Source of the DNA: Athripsodes cinereus
Taxonomy: Eukaryota > Arthropoda > Insecta > Trichoptera > Leptoceridae
Length of the DNA: 64,000 bases
Direction: 5' to 3'
Assembly (NCBI GenBank): GCA_947579605.1
Contig: OX388314.1
Span: forward strand, 17,481,982-17,545,981
A program made the translations under genes and the position numbers. The notes under the pieces were generated by a model that saw only the letters and a program-made list of their open reading frames with translations, was not told the DNA's origin and did not search any database. Numbering within the stretch: the stretch's first letter is position 1; every line of letters begins with the position of its first letter. Below, piece by piece: positions 11,811 to 22,805 of this stretch.

Positions 11811-12210
11811 GTTGAGACATTCCTCACTTTTTTATAATATCTCAGTCTCGAGAAAGTTGAGACATTTCTCACATTTTTATAATATCTCAGTCTCGAGAAA
11901 GTTGAGACATTTCTCACATTTTTATAATATCTCAGTCTCGAGAAAGTTGAGACATTTCTCACATTTTTATAATATCTCAGTCTCGAGAAAGTTGAGACAT
12001 TTCTCACATTTTTATAATATCTCAGTCTCGAGAAAGTTGAGACATTTCTCACATTTTTATAATATCTCAATCTCGAGAAAGTTGAGACATTTCTCACATT
12101 TTTATAATATCTCAGTCTCGAGAAAGTTGAGACATTTCTCACATTTTTATAATATCTCAGTCTCGAGAAAGTTGAGACATTCCTCACATTTTTATAATAT
12201 CTCAGTCTCC
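11811..12210. repeat. 45-bp minisatellite, nine units
   Basis: The unit begins 'gttgagacatttctcacatt' and ends 'ctcagtctcgagaaa'. Its starts are at 11811, 11856, 11901 and every 45 bases to 12171. Interior units are almost identical. The first and last units carry 'cattcctca' instead of 'catttctca', the usual pattern of edge units escaping homogenisation. Because 45 is a multiple of three, open frames run through the array on both strands. I do not regard them as genes. Confidence 0.95.
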
Positions 12211-13369
12211 AGATAGATGTAAGATTTACTGAATGTATCTCTATATTTGGAATTTTAGGTCCTTGAATTGAATATCGGTTGCATGGCTGTAGATTAATTT
12301 CAAATATCAATAAACGTATAGATTTATTTCTATTCGAGATGCCGTCTATAGACACTAGCAACTATAACATAAAATTAATTGTGCACGCACAAAAATGAAC
12401 CGTATCTTCGAGTTTAATGTGATAGTCAGTACAAACAGTCGTGCCTTTATGTATTACAAATCAAAATCAATATCTATTTATTATGTTTATACAAATTCAT
12501 GTACATTTGTCATGTTAGGTTAGGTTGCGCAAATTGAACATGAGGCTATTTGAGGTTAGCTATTTTTATTTTCTAGAAATTTTATAAATCGTTATTTGAA
12601 TTTTACATTTTATCTTCAGGGTTCATGTACCTATATATTATCACATTTTAACTTATTAAAAACAGTTTTATTTACAATTAAAACTGTCTAAAATTTAAAA
12701 TAAAAACCTTTATCTAACCTAACCTTACTGACGCTGAATAATAATTTTATTAGATTATGGATATGGAAATATTTTTGTGTTCCATCTTCTCAGTTTATAT
12801 TTTTGTAATACAAAAAAAAAATGAGTTTTGAGGAATTGATGTAGAGTTCTATAATTTAACCTTACCATAAAAAAATCACACAAATATCGAAGAAGTTCCT
12901 AAAAATCATGTTGAATCATCAAAACAATAATTTTTGATATTCTAGACTACAATAATTTGTTACTAAAAATTATGCTTTTCATTTCTACTTTTTTTGAATT
13001 ACACAATATTTATTTTTCGAAGCAGAACTCAAATGACTTATAAATTGTATAACCACTAATAAATTTTAACGTAGTTCAAATTAAAAACTATCAGATTAAT
13101 GAGTAAAGTCGTGCTGAAAATTGTGGGTCAATTCAAAATATGTATCAGAAAAATTGGCTCATTACGCCAGTTGAAACCTTAAGGGTTATATAGTCGGAAT
13201 TTTGCGAGTTGGATGAATAAACCATATTTATAAACTCAAATAACATTATTTTTTTAGGATATTTTATACAACGGCCAAATAATATGCAATATTATATCTC
13301 TACTGAAAGATTAAATCCTGCTCTAAAAGAAATTTCAAAAACATTAATTCATTCATTTGTACTATCACT

Positions 13370-13575
13370 GCATTTTCCAGCGGACTATCTGTGTGTAAAA
13401 AAAGCAGACTATCCTCTCTGTGCAAATAATATATAAAACATTCAGGATTAGTGGCATGCCTCATCACTTTGTGAATCTTAATTCTGTTGTACGTGAGGTG
13501 TTTGTCTTGTCTTTTACAGGACAATAAAAAATTAGAAATGAATGAGAGACTTGTTCTATGCCGAAGACTCCGCGG
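13370..13575 (-). repeat. Family A repeat
   Basis: Contains 'cagcggactatctgtgtgt', 'aaaacattcaggattagtgg' and 'catgcctcatcac'. It ends with 'gtcttttacaggaca', 'gaatgagagac' and 'actccgcgg', in minus-strand family A order. The 3' tail microsatellite is not recognisable. Confidence 0.65.
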
Positions 13576-13685
13576 AAGAAAAAAAATTGCTTCATAAAGT
13601 CAGAGATTATATTTGAAATTTATATTTTCATATGAATGGCCCTGATAATACCCTTTTTTCACAATATTTTTAATAGATCTATTTT

Positions 13686-14236
13686 CTTCCCGTGGAGTAC
13701 CCGGTAAAGAATTTTAATAATAATAATAATAACAGCTTTATTGATATAAATAAATTCAATTTTAACATATTCATTATATGATTCACCTAACTAGGCTACA
13801 GCCCGTACTAAGGTAGATCAATTTATGTGTGGTCAAAGAACATTGCTCTTAGTTAAAGTAACGTTAACTAAAAAACTTAATTAATTAACATAAAATAAAG
13901 AAAAAACCAAATAAAAAGACAGAATAATAATATGCACATTATATACATTTACACCCATGCACACACATGTACTACAGACACACACACACACCCGCACCCA
14001 CACACGCCCACACCCACCCACTGGTCTCCCACTCTTCTGCGTAAGTTTTCGAGTGTCCTGTAAAAGGCAGGTGTTCGAAAAAATTGAGACATTTTACATC
14101 TTAAATTCAGCGATGAGGTTTGCCACCCATCCTGAATGTCTTGATTTTATATTGGCACGGAGAGGACAGTTTTCATGTTTCTTACATGCAGCTGATCTGT
14201 TGGCTACCCCACTTGTGGGATGTGCCGTGATGGTAT
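13686..14236 (+). repeat. Family A repeat split by a later insertion
   Basis: The first 27 bases, 'cccgtggagtacccggtaaa', lie at 13686-13712. The rest, from 'ggtctcccactcttctgcg' to 'tgtgccgtgatggta' plus (TAA)n, lies at 14024-14236. The pieces join into one full-length unit when the 13713-14022 insert is removed. This gives a clear relative age: family A first, the insert second. Confidence 0.8.
13713..14022 (-). mobile_element. Truncated LINE-like insert with (TAA)n tail and CA-rich end
   Basis: Read on the minus strand it ends 'atcaataaagctgtta' plus (TTA)n, a typical 3' end of an insect non-LTR element. Its other end is a CA-rich simple sequence (about 13972-14022). It has no coding region and splits a family A copy. 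Any target duplication is at most two bases, so the exact borders are uncertain. Confidence 0.45.
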
Positions 14237-14391
14237 AATAATAATAATAAAGATATATTTTTCATAATTTTCATTACAAAAAGTAGAGGAGTAATCAGTT
14301 AACTCACTACATCCGCTATCACGTAGAAAATATTTTCTTAGTGCTCATATGTATGTACAATGTTTCTGACGGGCTAGATAATAGGGTGGAG

Positions 14392-14670
14392 TTTAAAATC
14401 CTATTAACTGTGTTCAAGGCACAACATGGCATATGGCACCCATCACCGATCTCCGCATTTCAGATGAAGCAACGGAAATAGTAAAAATTACTCAGCTCCG
14501 CTGACACAGATGCTGTTAATAGATGCCGCTTGTGGTGCCGCTTAGCTTGATTGTCGGTTGACATGATTATGTTGAGCGTATATTCTGCGTGGGTGGACCA
14601 CTGTTGTGGAACAAAATTTCGCATAATTTGCGAATTCTGAAGAGTGCAGAGGTATTCAAAGCAAGGTCCT
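14392..14670 (+). pseudogene. CR1/L2-like LINE C-terminal remnant
   Basis: Broken plus-strand frames read 'RVEFKILLTVFKAQHG', and after frameshifts 'GGPLLWNKISHNLRI' and 'LKSAEVFKARSY'. The order 'R.E.KI....FKA..G' then 'LWN.I...LR....V..FK' matches the domain that ends CR1/L2-type ORF2 proteins. The same domain is better preserved at 24.1 kb. Several stops and frameshifts are present. Confidence 0.6.
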
Positions 14671-14672
14671 AT

Positions 14673-14766
14673 GCCCTATTTTACCCTATTATGCCCTATT
14701 ATGCCCAAGGCATAATGCCCCTATTATGCCCAAGACACATGCCCTATTATGCCCAAGGCCCTATTT
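14673..14766 (+). repeat. Short tandem repeat of 'ccctattatgcccaag'
   Basis: About five imperfect units of 'ccctattatgcccaag' directly follow the LINE remnant. Units vary in length ('cccctattatgcccaagac', 'ccctattatgcccaaggc'), so the array is short and degenerate. Confidence 0.75.
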
Positions 14767-16060
14767 TTGGGAGGTGTGATTCTAAAATGGACCCTTGCGG
14801 TGGCTTATTCACAAAATGATGGATCTTAAAAACATATTGCCTGGATTATTTTAATAATTTAAAGTTTGATTAATTGTTTTTTGAAACTTTGGAATGTATT
14901 ATGTATAAGCACTGAGTTCAGTAGGTATCATTAACAGGTTGTATATTTTGCTGAGTAAAAGATTTTGTTATTAAAATTATTTGGGAAATTTGTCATATTT
15001 TTGATACCTACCTCGGTTATAATTAATGGTAAAATCCCCTTCAGAAATTTTTAATTAACGAGCGCTCTTAGAATGATTTGTGTACAGGCTATTTATAGAC
15101 TTACACTCTATTTTTTGAAAGATCGATGTCATAAAAAACTGAAAGCGAGATTAGTTATCAATAAGGTTGCAAAACATTATATTAATTCTTTATCAACTTT
15201 AACATAACTAAAGCATGGAGACAAACTTTCTTTTGTTTAAGAGCTACAAATCTTTGATTATGATATGTATTTAGTTAGAAAATCAATTCAGAGAAGGCTT
15301 CAGTCTATTTTCATGACTTTAAGTAATTGTAAATGTGAAAAACACTGTTTTTTGTTTCACAACATTGTGTATAACGTAGGTAAATAAGTCAATCACAATC
15401 ACACTTAGGCGTGTCTGTGTTTCGTTTCGTTGCACAATGTTAACAATGTAACATTAAATTCACTTTATGAATAAATATACCTTTTACCGAGACGTATTTA
15501 TAAAACTAGGTAAAGTTTTAGAGTTAACTGGTTCAGAGAGAGCAGAGAAAAACCTTGTCGAGTGTCCTCTAAGTTTAGATGGTATATTTTGAATTAGTGC
15601 TATAAACTGAGTATTTATATTATACTATACTATTATACTATACCCTCACGCCGTGTCCCAAGTGGGGTAGGCAGAGAGAACGGAACGCCAAAAAGATCTG
15701 AGTATTTCAAGAGTTCAATATTTATTTTTATAGGTATCTTTTATAAAAGGCTCGCACAATTTCTTTTAAGATTTATGTAATATTATGTCGAGAACTGATC
15801 CAATCTCAAGGGAGAGCCTGAATCTACAATAGATACATAGATAACTAGAGTTAGACGTATATTATTACAAGCTCACACTCTACATAGGTTTCTATTTCAA
15901 ATATATGAGATGAGAATGTAATTTTTTTTATATATAGGGTACATGTTGTGTGAAACTAAATATTCTAAGAAATGATTTCCGCCGCCTACATAGAAAACAA
16001 ACTCTGTATGAAAAATCTTAAAGTAATATTATTTCTGAATATCGTAAAGTAATTATTCAA

Positions 16061-17094
16061 TACGAAAAAGCTTTTGACAGCCCCCACAGACCAACCATAT
16101 GGAAAATACTGGCCGCGTATGGCATGCGGAAATTACCGTGGCATCACACTACTTAGTGTGCCCGGTAAAGTTCTCTTACAAATCATATTGAGTCGCATTC
16201 AAAAACCAGTGTTGGCATCTCTGAGAAAGCAACAATGCGGGTTTGTGCCTGGCAAGTCCTGTTCGGACGCAATTTTCTGTGCCAGATGCGTACTCCAACA
16301 GTCGCAAGAGTTCAACTCACCGCTTGCATGTTGCTTCATTGACTACGAAAAAGCTTTTGACAGCCCCCACAGACCAACCATATGGAAAATACTGGCCGCG
16401 TATGGCATCCCACCCAAGGTGGTAACCATGATCAAAGCCTTGCATATGGACTCTGAATGTTCTGTCAGAACATCAAGTGGTCCAACTGACACCTTCAGGA
16501 TCACCACTGGAGTCCGGCATGGCTGAGTATTCGGCACCTTTTATCTTTGCCATAATTATGGACTACCTGCTCAGAAAATCTATTCTGGGCCCTGGCGGTG
16601 TGCCTTTATCACAGCGTGAAAACAGCGAGACGTCTGTGGGAGTGCTGCACGATCTTGAATATGCGGATGATCTAGCCCTTTTTGATACATCTGTGGACGG
16701 ATTACAGTGCAACGCTAATGCTCTTTATGAAAATTCCTTGCGCCTTGGCCTTCGTATCAACGCTGGTAAAACGGAGTACATATGTAATAGTACATGCACG
16801 AGTACTCACACCCCACTAATGGTTGGTAATTCCCAGATATCTCAGGTTAGCAAATTCAGGTACCTGGGGGCAACCATAACGCCATAGGGTGATCTCCGGT
16901 CGAAATTACCAATCCGCATAGGAGCTGCTAGTGGGGCTTTCAATAACATGAACAAAATTTGGAAGGCATCTGGACTCAGCATCAGGACAAAATGTCGCTT
17001 GTTCAATGCGTGCATCATCCCAATCCTTCTATATGGCTGTGAGTCTTGGCACTTAACCAAGGCTCAAAAAGCTTTGAAAACAAGTGTCTTAGAA
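16061..17094 (+). pseudogene. RTE-like non-LTR reverse transcriptase, 5' part (broken)
   Basis: The plus strand encodes reverse transcriptase blocks in order: 'CGNYRGITLLSVPGKV', 'LRKQQCGFVPGKSCSDAI', 'CCFIDYEKAFDSP' (first catalytic Asp), 'DTFRITTGVRHG', then after a stop and frameshift near 16525 'FIFAIIMDYLLR', 'LEYADDLALFD' (YADD at 16660-16671), 'VSKFRYLGATITP' and 'ACIIPILLYGCESWHLTKAQ'. A further stop is at 16885. The endonuclease domain is absent. The first 65 bases duplicate 16344-16408 exactly, so the 5' junction is rearranged. The coding sequence is interrupted at 17094 by a TIR element and resumes at 17948. The short UTR and GAT-type tail favour the RTE clade, but a phylogeny is needed. 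Confidence 0.88.
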
Positions 17095-17938
17095 GCGTAT
17101 TTTGAAAGTATACAATGCCATTACGCACAAGTTGGGACTGCTCGCGTATAGTTTCAAGTAGTAATAAGCATAAATATTTTTAGAAACTATACATGATTAT
17201 TACGCTCTTATCGTGTATATTTTCCAATAACGTTCACTAAAATTTGTGCGAAAAACATACTGCACTAGTTTCCATTGCGGAATAATCGTGTACATTTTCT
17301 AATCGCTACACAAGGCAACGTTCTTAGAATCTATACGTGACTAGTTTCCAAGTAGCCATTTTGATTTGTTGCTTTCTCTTTTTTTCATATTATAATTGTT
17401 TTTATTATTTTTATATTATTGCTTTTATTACCTGTATTTCTGTTATTTTGGATTTACTTTTTTTGTTATCATTTCTTAAATTTGTCAACACGCAAAAGCC
17501 AAAATTGTAAATATACTTAAATAAATAAATATTTTTATTATTATTTGACTGGTGTCTTTTTAAAGTAGCACTTAAGTACTTAAACATTTGTGTTTCTTTT
17601 ATATAATAAAAATATTTTTGTCCTTTGTTTTGTATATAAAAATATTTTTTATAATATAAATATTTTATATACACGATAAGAGAGTGATAACCATGTATCG
17701 TTTCTAAAAATATTTAAGCTTATTAATATTTGAATCTATACGCGAAAAGTCCCAACCTGTGCGTAATGGCATTGTATACTTTCAAAATACGCTTTACTGA
17801 ATCAGCGTCAGAAAGTATAAACGACAATTACGCAGAAATCGTGTATATTTTCTGAGACTATTTTTCGTTACACACTTTGAAAACACATTGCAAGAACACT
17901 ATGAATGCGTACTGGCATTGTATACTTTCAAAATACGC
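17095..17938. mobile_element. TIR element with 9-bp target duplication inserted in the LINE
   Basis: Left end 'gcgtattttgaaagtataca'; right end is its reverse complement, 'tgtatactttcaaaatacgc'. It is flanked by 'gtcttagaa' (17086-17094) and 'gtctttgaa' (17939-17947), a 9-bp duplication with one mismatch. The uninterrupted LINE copy at 54.7 kb shows the empty site on its minus strand (55099-55107). About 125 bp of longer inverted similarity links 17095-17220 with about 17671-17793. A further copy of the terminal sequence lies at 17759-17793, inside the right border. No transposase ORF is present. Nine-base duplications are typical of Mutator-like elements, which is only a suggestion here. Confidence 0.8.
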
Positions 17939-17947
17939 GTCTTTGAA

Positions 17948-18303
17948 GGATTTTGGATGTCAAATGGTATGAACATATTACAAATGATGCTGTGCGCCGG
18001 CGCACCCAGCAGAGACCTGTAGGTAATCTCCGTAATACAGGAGAGACGATGGTCCTGGCTGGGACATGTTTTGAGAATGCCCAATGATAGTTGGCCAAAA
18101 AGAGCACTGTTCTTCCGTCCGCAGGGGTTCCGTCGGCCCGGGCGCCCCTCTTTCACAATACACCGTTCCTATATGACAACGATATCAGAGCGCAGGGAAT
18201 GTCGTGGAAAGAGGTGACGCAATTGGCGCAGAGAAGCTCTGAATGGAGGAGGCTGGTTTCTGCCCTGTGCTCCCGAGAGGAGCGTTGAGGGCGAGATGAT
18301 GAA
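17948..18303 (+). pseudogene. RTE-like LINE, 3' end of the same copy
   Basis: Continues the 16-17 kb copy after the TIR element. Across frames it reads 'DNDIRAQGMSWKEVTQLAQ' and 'SSEWRRLVSALCSREER', then stop TGA (18286-18288) followed at once by 'gggc' and a (GAT)-like tail. The upstream part corresponding to 'RRWSWLGHVLRMP' in the 51- and 54.7-kb copies is frameshifted. This is the C-terminal region found in many RTE-type ORF2 proteins. Confidence 0.88.
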
Positions 18304-18477
18304 TTATTCAATATTCAAACAAAACATGCTTCAGTAAGTATTAAACATATATCGAGTTTCTTTATTAACATATTCTGCTACGAAGTAATAAAAGGTTCGT
18401 TTTGATAATTTAGGATTTTAAGATGTTTCTTTGTTGTTTTAATATAAATATGTAAATTAAAATAACGAAATGCTTAC

Positions 18478-18931
18478 GCAAGAATACCGCTCATGTGGAA
18501 TATTTCAGCAGTCAAGTATGCAAGGTAGGCCATAACGAAGATGAAAATTGGTTCGATGACTCTCACTTGATCCGTAAACCTTGTGACCAAACCAGTAGCA
18601 AAGCCCCAGATGATACCAATTATGGTTCCACCCAATGCGACCACGAGGAAAGACGCCAGTCCAGCAAGTACATCAGTGTATAAGATATTGGAAGGACCCA
18701 TCTCCGTGTAACCCTCGAACATGTGATACAGCACGACAGTAACTGCGTCGTTGAGAAGAGATTCTCCGAAGACAACAATGTAGAGGATTTCGTTGACGTG
18801 AATTTCTTCAAATACCGCCAAGACAGCAACTGGATCTACGGCTGATATGAGAGCGGAGAAGAGGAACATTTCTAATATAGGAGTTTCCCTCCCGAATAAA
18901 CCAGAGAGACCGCATGCCCACAGAGAGGTTC
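18478..18931 (-). CDS. Nhe2: Na+/H+ exchanger (Nhe2-like), third exon in the window
   Basis: The largest exon (454 bp) gives about 151 residues. The acceptor AG is at 18932-18933, entering in phase 1 to give '[16 protein letters not shown]'. The donor GTAAGC reads from 18477 and leaves in phase 2. It holds the most diagnostic NHE motifs: '[16 protein letters not shown]' and the ion-coordinating helix '[15 protein letters not shown]'. In the latter, the E and ND positions correspond to residues essential for cation/proton exchange in the family. The end is '[18 protein letters not shown]' and '[10 protein letters not shown]'. Several hydrophobic helices fit a polytopic plasma-membrane antiporter. 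The reading frame is intact, so the locus is probably functional. It is separated by a 297-bp intron from the 19.2-kb exon, the only short intron of the gene here. Confidence 0.96.
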
Positions 18932-19228
18932 CTGGGAAATAAAGAAAAATAAGCCATGTTTTGATTTAACATACCATGATAATATTTTTGAGTTCAATTG
19001 TGTCAAGAATTATTTTAAACATAGGATTTCTATTATTTTGACATATTTTTGATTGAATATGTATTATGTTACCTTTAATGTTCACCATTTTTTATTTTGT
19101 TAACATTTAAAAAAACTGTTATTTTTAGTTTGTAAAACAAATGTAAAATGGATTTAAATGTCAGAAATGAATTCCAAATCTCTGAATTATTTTAAATGTA
19201 AGCTATTATGAATATTCAAGATTCTTAC
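18932..19228 (-). other. Nhe2-like gene intron, 297 bp
   Basis: GT donor reads from 19228 ('gtaagaat') and the acceptor ends 'tttcccag' at 18932, minus strand. The sequence is AT-rich with nothing else recognisable. Confidence 0.95.
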
Positions 19229-19492
19229 CTATCGTAACTGTGTTAAAAACAGTGCCAATAACAGCAAACAAGAGGATGGTGCCAAGATGATCAAAGAACA
19301 ATCTATTTGGCATAAAATATCCAGCGTCTAGAATGATGGGCGGGAGCATGTAGATGAAAAAGGTGTCTGGAGTCATAGGAGATACGTGGAAGGTACGGAC
19401 ATTGTAGAGAATGATACCAATCACAACACCAACGACAATCAGTAGACATGATTCTGGGAAGATCTTGGATAACTTCGGTGTCATGTGGAAAC
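19229..19492 (-). CDS. Nhe2: Na+/H+ exchanger (Nhe2-like), second exon in the window
   Basis: This exon of 264 bp gives about 88 residues. The acceptor 'tgtttcag' ends at 19493, and entry in phase 1 recreates the Gly of 'AKIGFHMTPKLSKIFPESC'. The donor 'gtaagaat' leaves in phase 1 after 'TVTIG'. It contains 'ESCLLIVVGVVIGIILY' (a transmembrane helix) and 'FFIYMLPPIILDAGYFMPN'. The latter corresponds to the NHE helix around which amiloride-type inhibitor binding and transport have been mapped. 'LGTILLFAVIGTVFNT' is the following helix. The sequence is intact and fits insect Nhe2 closely from memory of the family. The preceding intron is about 33 kb. Confidence 0.95.
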
Positions 19493-21299
19493 CTGAAACA
19501 ATGATAATACATGATTATTTTATTATACAGTAGTTGTTTAATTTTATACCGTAGATTTTCCATATAGAAGAGGAGATTTATTTCTTCTTGTAATATAAAT
19601 TGTTCAAAAAAAAGGAATAAAATATCATTTATCATTAATTATAAAATATTTCATTTTCTGAATTCAGTCACAAGGCTACTGTCCTATTTTCAAATTTTCA
19701 ATACGACAAGGAGAGAAAATTCTATTTATTCATTACAAGCAGCGAATTCGCTGACCATTTTATTTATGTAAGTTTTACGGTGCTGTGAATAGATATTTTG
19801 ACTTAATTTAGACATTAAGAAGGCTCTGCCTTGTTACTGAAAAGGCATAGAATGCGATGAATAGAATTCAGCCTGATTATAATTAGAAAAGTGATACACA
19901 AATTGGGTTTCGCAGCAAAGCACTCGAAAATAAGATATCATGATATTTAAAAAAAATATCAAATGTGCGTTTTATTCAAATGGTGCACGCACCTAAACCT
20001 AAACGCATATTCTCTGGTGAGGTGTTCCAAGAATTAACTTGAGAGTTTCAGTTTCATACAAGTTTGTACAAGAGCATTTTAATAGTTCCGTAAAATGTGT
20101 TAAATAATCACAACCAACTTTAAAATTATGTGTTCTTCGCATAATTATACCTAGTCTAGATTTGTTGCTTTTGTTGTGTAACTGATGACGTGCAAAAATA
20201 ATAAAATAAATAAAAAGTGACTTTTCAAATGTGCGTAATAATAAGCATTCTCACCTTCTACAGTTATTTTTCAATCCTTCTTCAATAATAGAAGATGTAA
20301 CATGAAACCTCAAAACATTTTAACGGGCCAAATTGATTTAAAATATAATAAATTTATGTTTTTTACACCCATTTTTGCATGGGAAATCACTACAAATTTC
20401 AACAGTCTGAGAGCAAACATCAGATAAACTTTAGAAGAGTATTAATGAAGGAGAATAGAATAATCTTTATGACCAAAGACCAGAATATTCAAATCTATTG
20501 AAATACGTAATATGCACCAGGTATATTCTATAAGGTTTTGTCGATGTATTCAAGTTGTATAATTTGTGTCTACGTTTCATAAAAGAGGAAACTTTATCAA
20601 AGCACTACTATGAATGTTCGTACCAGTCTTATCAGAAAGCACAGTCAGCAAAGTGAGATTCCGTTGAGGAAATGAATACATCGGAACATCCGTCCTAGTA
20701 AAGAAAATTCCGATAGATATCATACTATTTTCATGTAAGTATATATTTCATGTAGATAATATTATCTCTTCATCCTATACAAGAATATCCGAACTGTAGA
20801 ACAACCTATATGAATACAAGATTGATAATATAGATTCTATAGAGAATCAATTAAGATTCCAATATCAGCATCAGAAATAGGTAACATGAGAGGATGCGAG
20901 GAAAATCGTTCAAACAAAATCCATTTCAAAGGGATATTTATATGTTGCGTTAATTTATCGAAATCCTTTACCTAAAATTATAATTTGTTAAGGACATAAA
21001 AGTTTCAACTCTTGATAATGAAATACAATGCAAAACGTCGTTTTTTCAGTTTTTCCAAAAAGATACCTACCCACAAAGGTAACTCGATGCAGCTCGCAGT
21101 GAGTTTACATTAGATATACAAATCACAATGAATATGAAAAATATATCGTTTGTTTTTAATAACTTTGAATTTTGATTAATTTTTTGATTGATTAATTATT
21201 AATTTTGATTATAAGTTAGTAGAAATATAATATTTATAACCGCTTAATATTTCAAATATGTTATAAGTACTAGGAAAGGGTTCAACGTTGTTTGAAATA

Positions 21300-21395
21300 G
21301 TTTTATTGGCACGAAGTGAACAATCTGCATGATTTTTACTTTATGATAGTCGGCTGGCTACCATTCTTGTGGGAAATGCCTCGATGGCGTAGTAG
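21300..21395 (+). repeat. Family A repeat, 3' fragment
   Basis: Retains 'attggcacgaagtg', 'cggctggctaccattc' and 'ttgtgggaaatgcctcgatg', followed by a short TAG/TAT tail. Confidence 0.55.
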
Positions 21396-21591
21396 TATTT
21401 ATTATATTAAAAGGTAATATTGTATTAGAAGTAAATGGTGGGTGATTTTAACCGCAGAGCATAAAATACATTCCCATCAAGAATTAATATAATAATTTCA
21501 AGGGTACTACTGCTGAAGCGGATCTTCTCTTATCGAGTATGTATCTTCAAAATAATATCTATTCTTGTAAATATGTTCCAGAGATTTTCAC

Positions 21592-22020
21592 ATATCGTCC
21601 CTCTTCTGACTAACTGTCGTATCTGACATTGTTGGCAAAATCGAGTTATGATCACCAATGTGTATCTATATGTGCCCTGCATGTTTTCACTAAAGATCAC
21701 ACCTGTAACTATTACCGTTATCCTGGAATAGCTTTCTGATTTGTTGTCGTATTTACGAATTATTCTAAATAAAATGTGTTGTACCTATCTATTAATTCCT
21801 CAAAATTTCATCACAAAAATGATTCTGAGATTTATAAGAATAGGTACAAATAAAAATATGTAATATATTTACACTGTATCATATAACTAGGAGAGACAAA
21901 AATATGCGCGGCAAAACACGAAAAACGTTCTCCTGAACAATTTACATTTAGTAAATATTTATTTTATTTGATAATTTACATTTAGGCAGATACGACTGTT
22001 AGTCAGAAGAGGGACGATAT
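21592..22020. mobile_element. TIR element (429 bp) with 34-bp inverted ends
   Basis: The left end 21592-21625, beginning 'atatcgtccctcttctgac', and the right end 21987-22020 are reverse complements with about one mismatch over 34 bases. The interior has no ORF. No clear target duplication beyond a possible AT could be defined. It is most likely a non-autonomous DNA transposon of unknown superfamily. Confidence 0.65.
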
Positions 22021-22805
22021 TTGACAGTCTAATTGAGGGCTTTTAAAGTTATACAACACACTTTTGAATAATATTATGTAGTCTTGAGACTTTTATTTTC
22101 AAGGGTTTGTGATTTAAGGGAAAGATGAGTTTCACAATAAGATTTGCGTCAAGAGTAACATTTCTGTATTAATAGGATTGGGTGGTGATTTTTTAACATA
22201 GAGCATGGAATGCATCATCATTAAAACATATCTTCAGTTTGCAAATATATATATATATATATACCTAATAATAATATAATATGGTGACGTCAAAGCAGTA
22301 GAGAAATTAATATTTCAGTAAAATTAAAAGGTTGTTAAATAGATCGCCTGACTCTATCTCTTGGAGTGGGTGTCATCGCGTTGCTGCGCAATTCAACTAA
22401 AATATAGATTCGCAGGTGGGTGTGTCCTTATATAAAATTTATATGACGTCATTAATCATTATAACATTTTCATCAAATTTAAACAAACTAGCGAATCCTT
22501 TACTCTTTAATGTTAAAAGTTGGGCTGTCGATATGATGGGATGGTGTTTAAAAATTTATTAATAATTATAACACTTTCTTATTGAATTTATAAATAACTG
22601 ATTTTTTGCGTTTCTCTATAGTGAAGTAAGTAATTATGTGAATGAAAAAATATTAAATTCAGAGAAATACGTAAATTATATGTATAATCATAATTAAGAT
22701 CCGTTCATTGTTTCAATAATTAAATAAATATTGTATTGGACATTAATTATTACTAATTCAAGAGTTTTTGTGTTTACGCTGTGGAAATCCATTTCTAATT
22801 TTAAT

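Larger units (their letters stand above)
2880..18477 (-). other. Nhe2-like gene intron, 15.6 kb
   Basis: GT donor at 18476-18477 and AG acceptor at 2880-2881, minus strand. It holds three copies of the palindromic MITE, several family A repeats, a 45-bp minisatellite, a SINE tail, three LINE fragments, and a TIR element. No host gene was recognised. Stretches where I see nothing identifiable are 4050-4725, 4875-5770, 5980-6790, 7490-8560, 9230-10030, 10660-11070, 11230-11805, 12215-13365 and 14770-15635. Near 15641-15690 there is only a short lepidopteran repeat motif, 'caagtggggtaggcagag'. Confidence 0.85.

Noticed and set aside
11743..12361. Long overlapping open frames on both strands
   Set aside because: They run through a 45-bp tandem repeat whose period is a multiple of three. 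The product would be a pure repeat, and there is no other sign of a gene.
12520..12535. 'ttaggttaggtt' resembling the insect telomere repeat (TTAGG)n
   Set aside because: Only two imperfect units; chance or an unrelated repeat.
18495..18683. Plus-strand open frame across the exchanger exon
   Set aside because: Antisense shadow of the Nhe2-like exon at 18478-18931, which has family motifs and splice sites on the minus strand.
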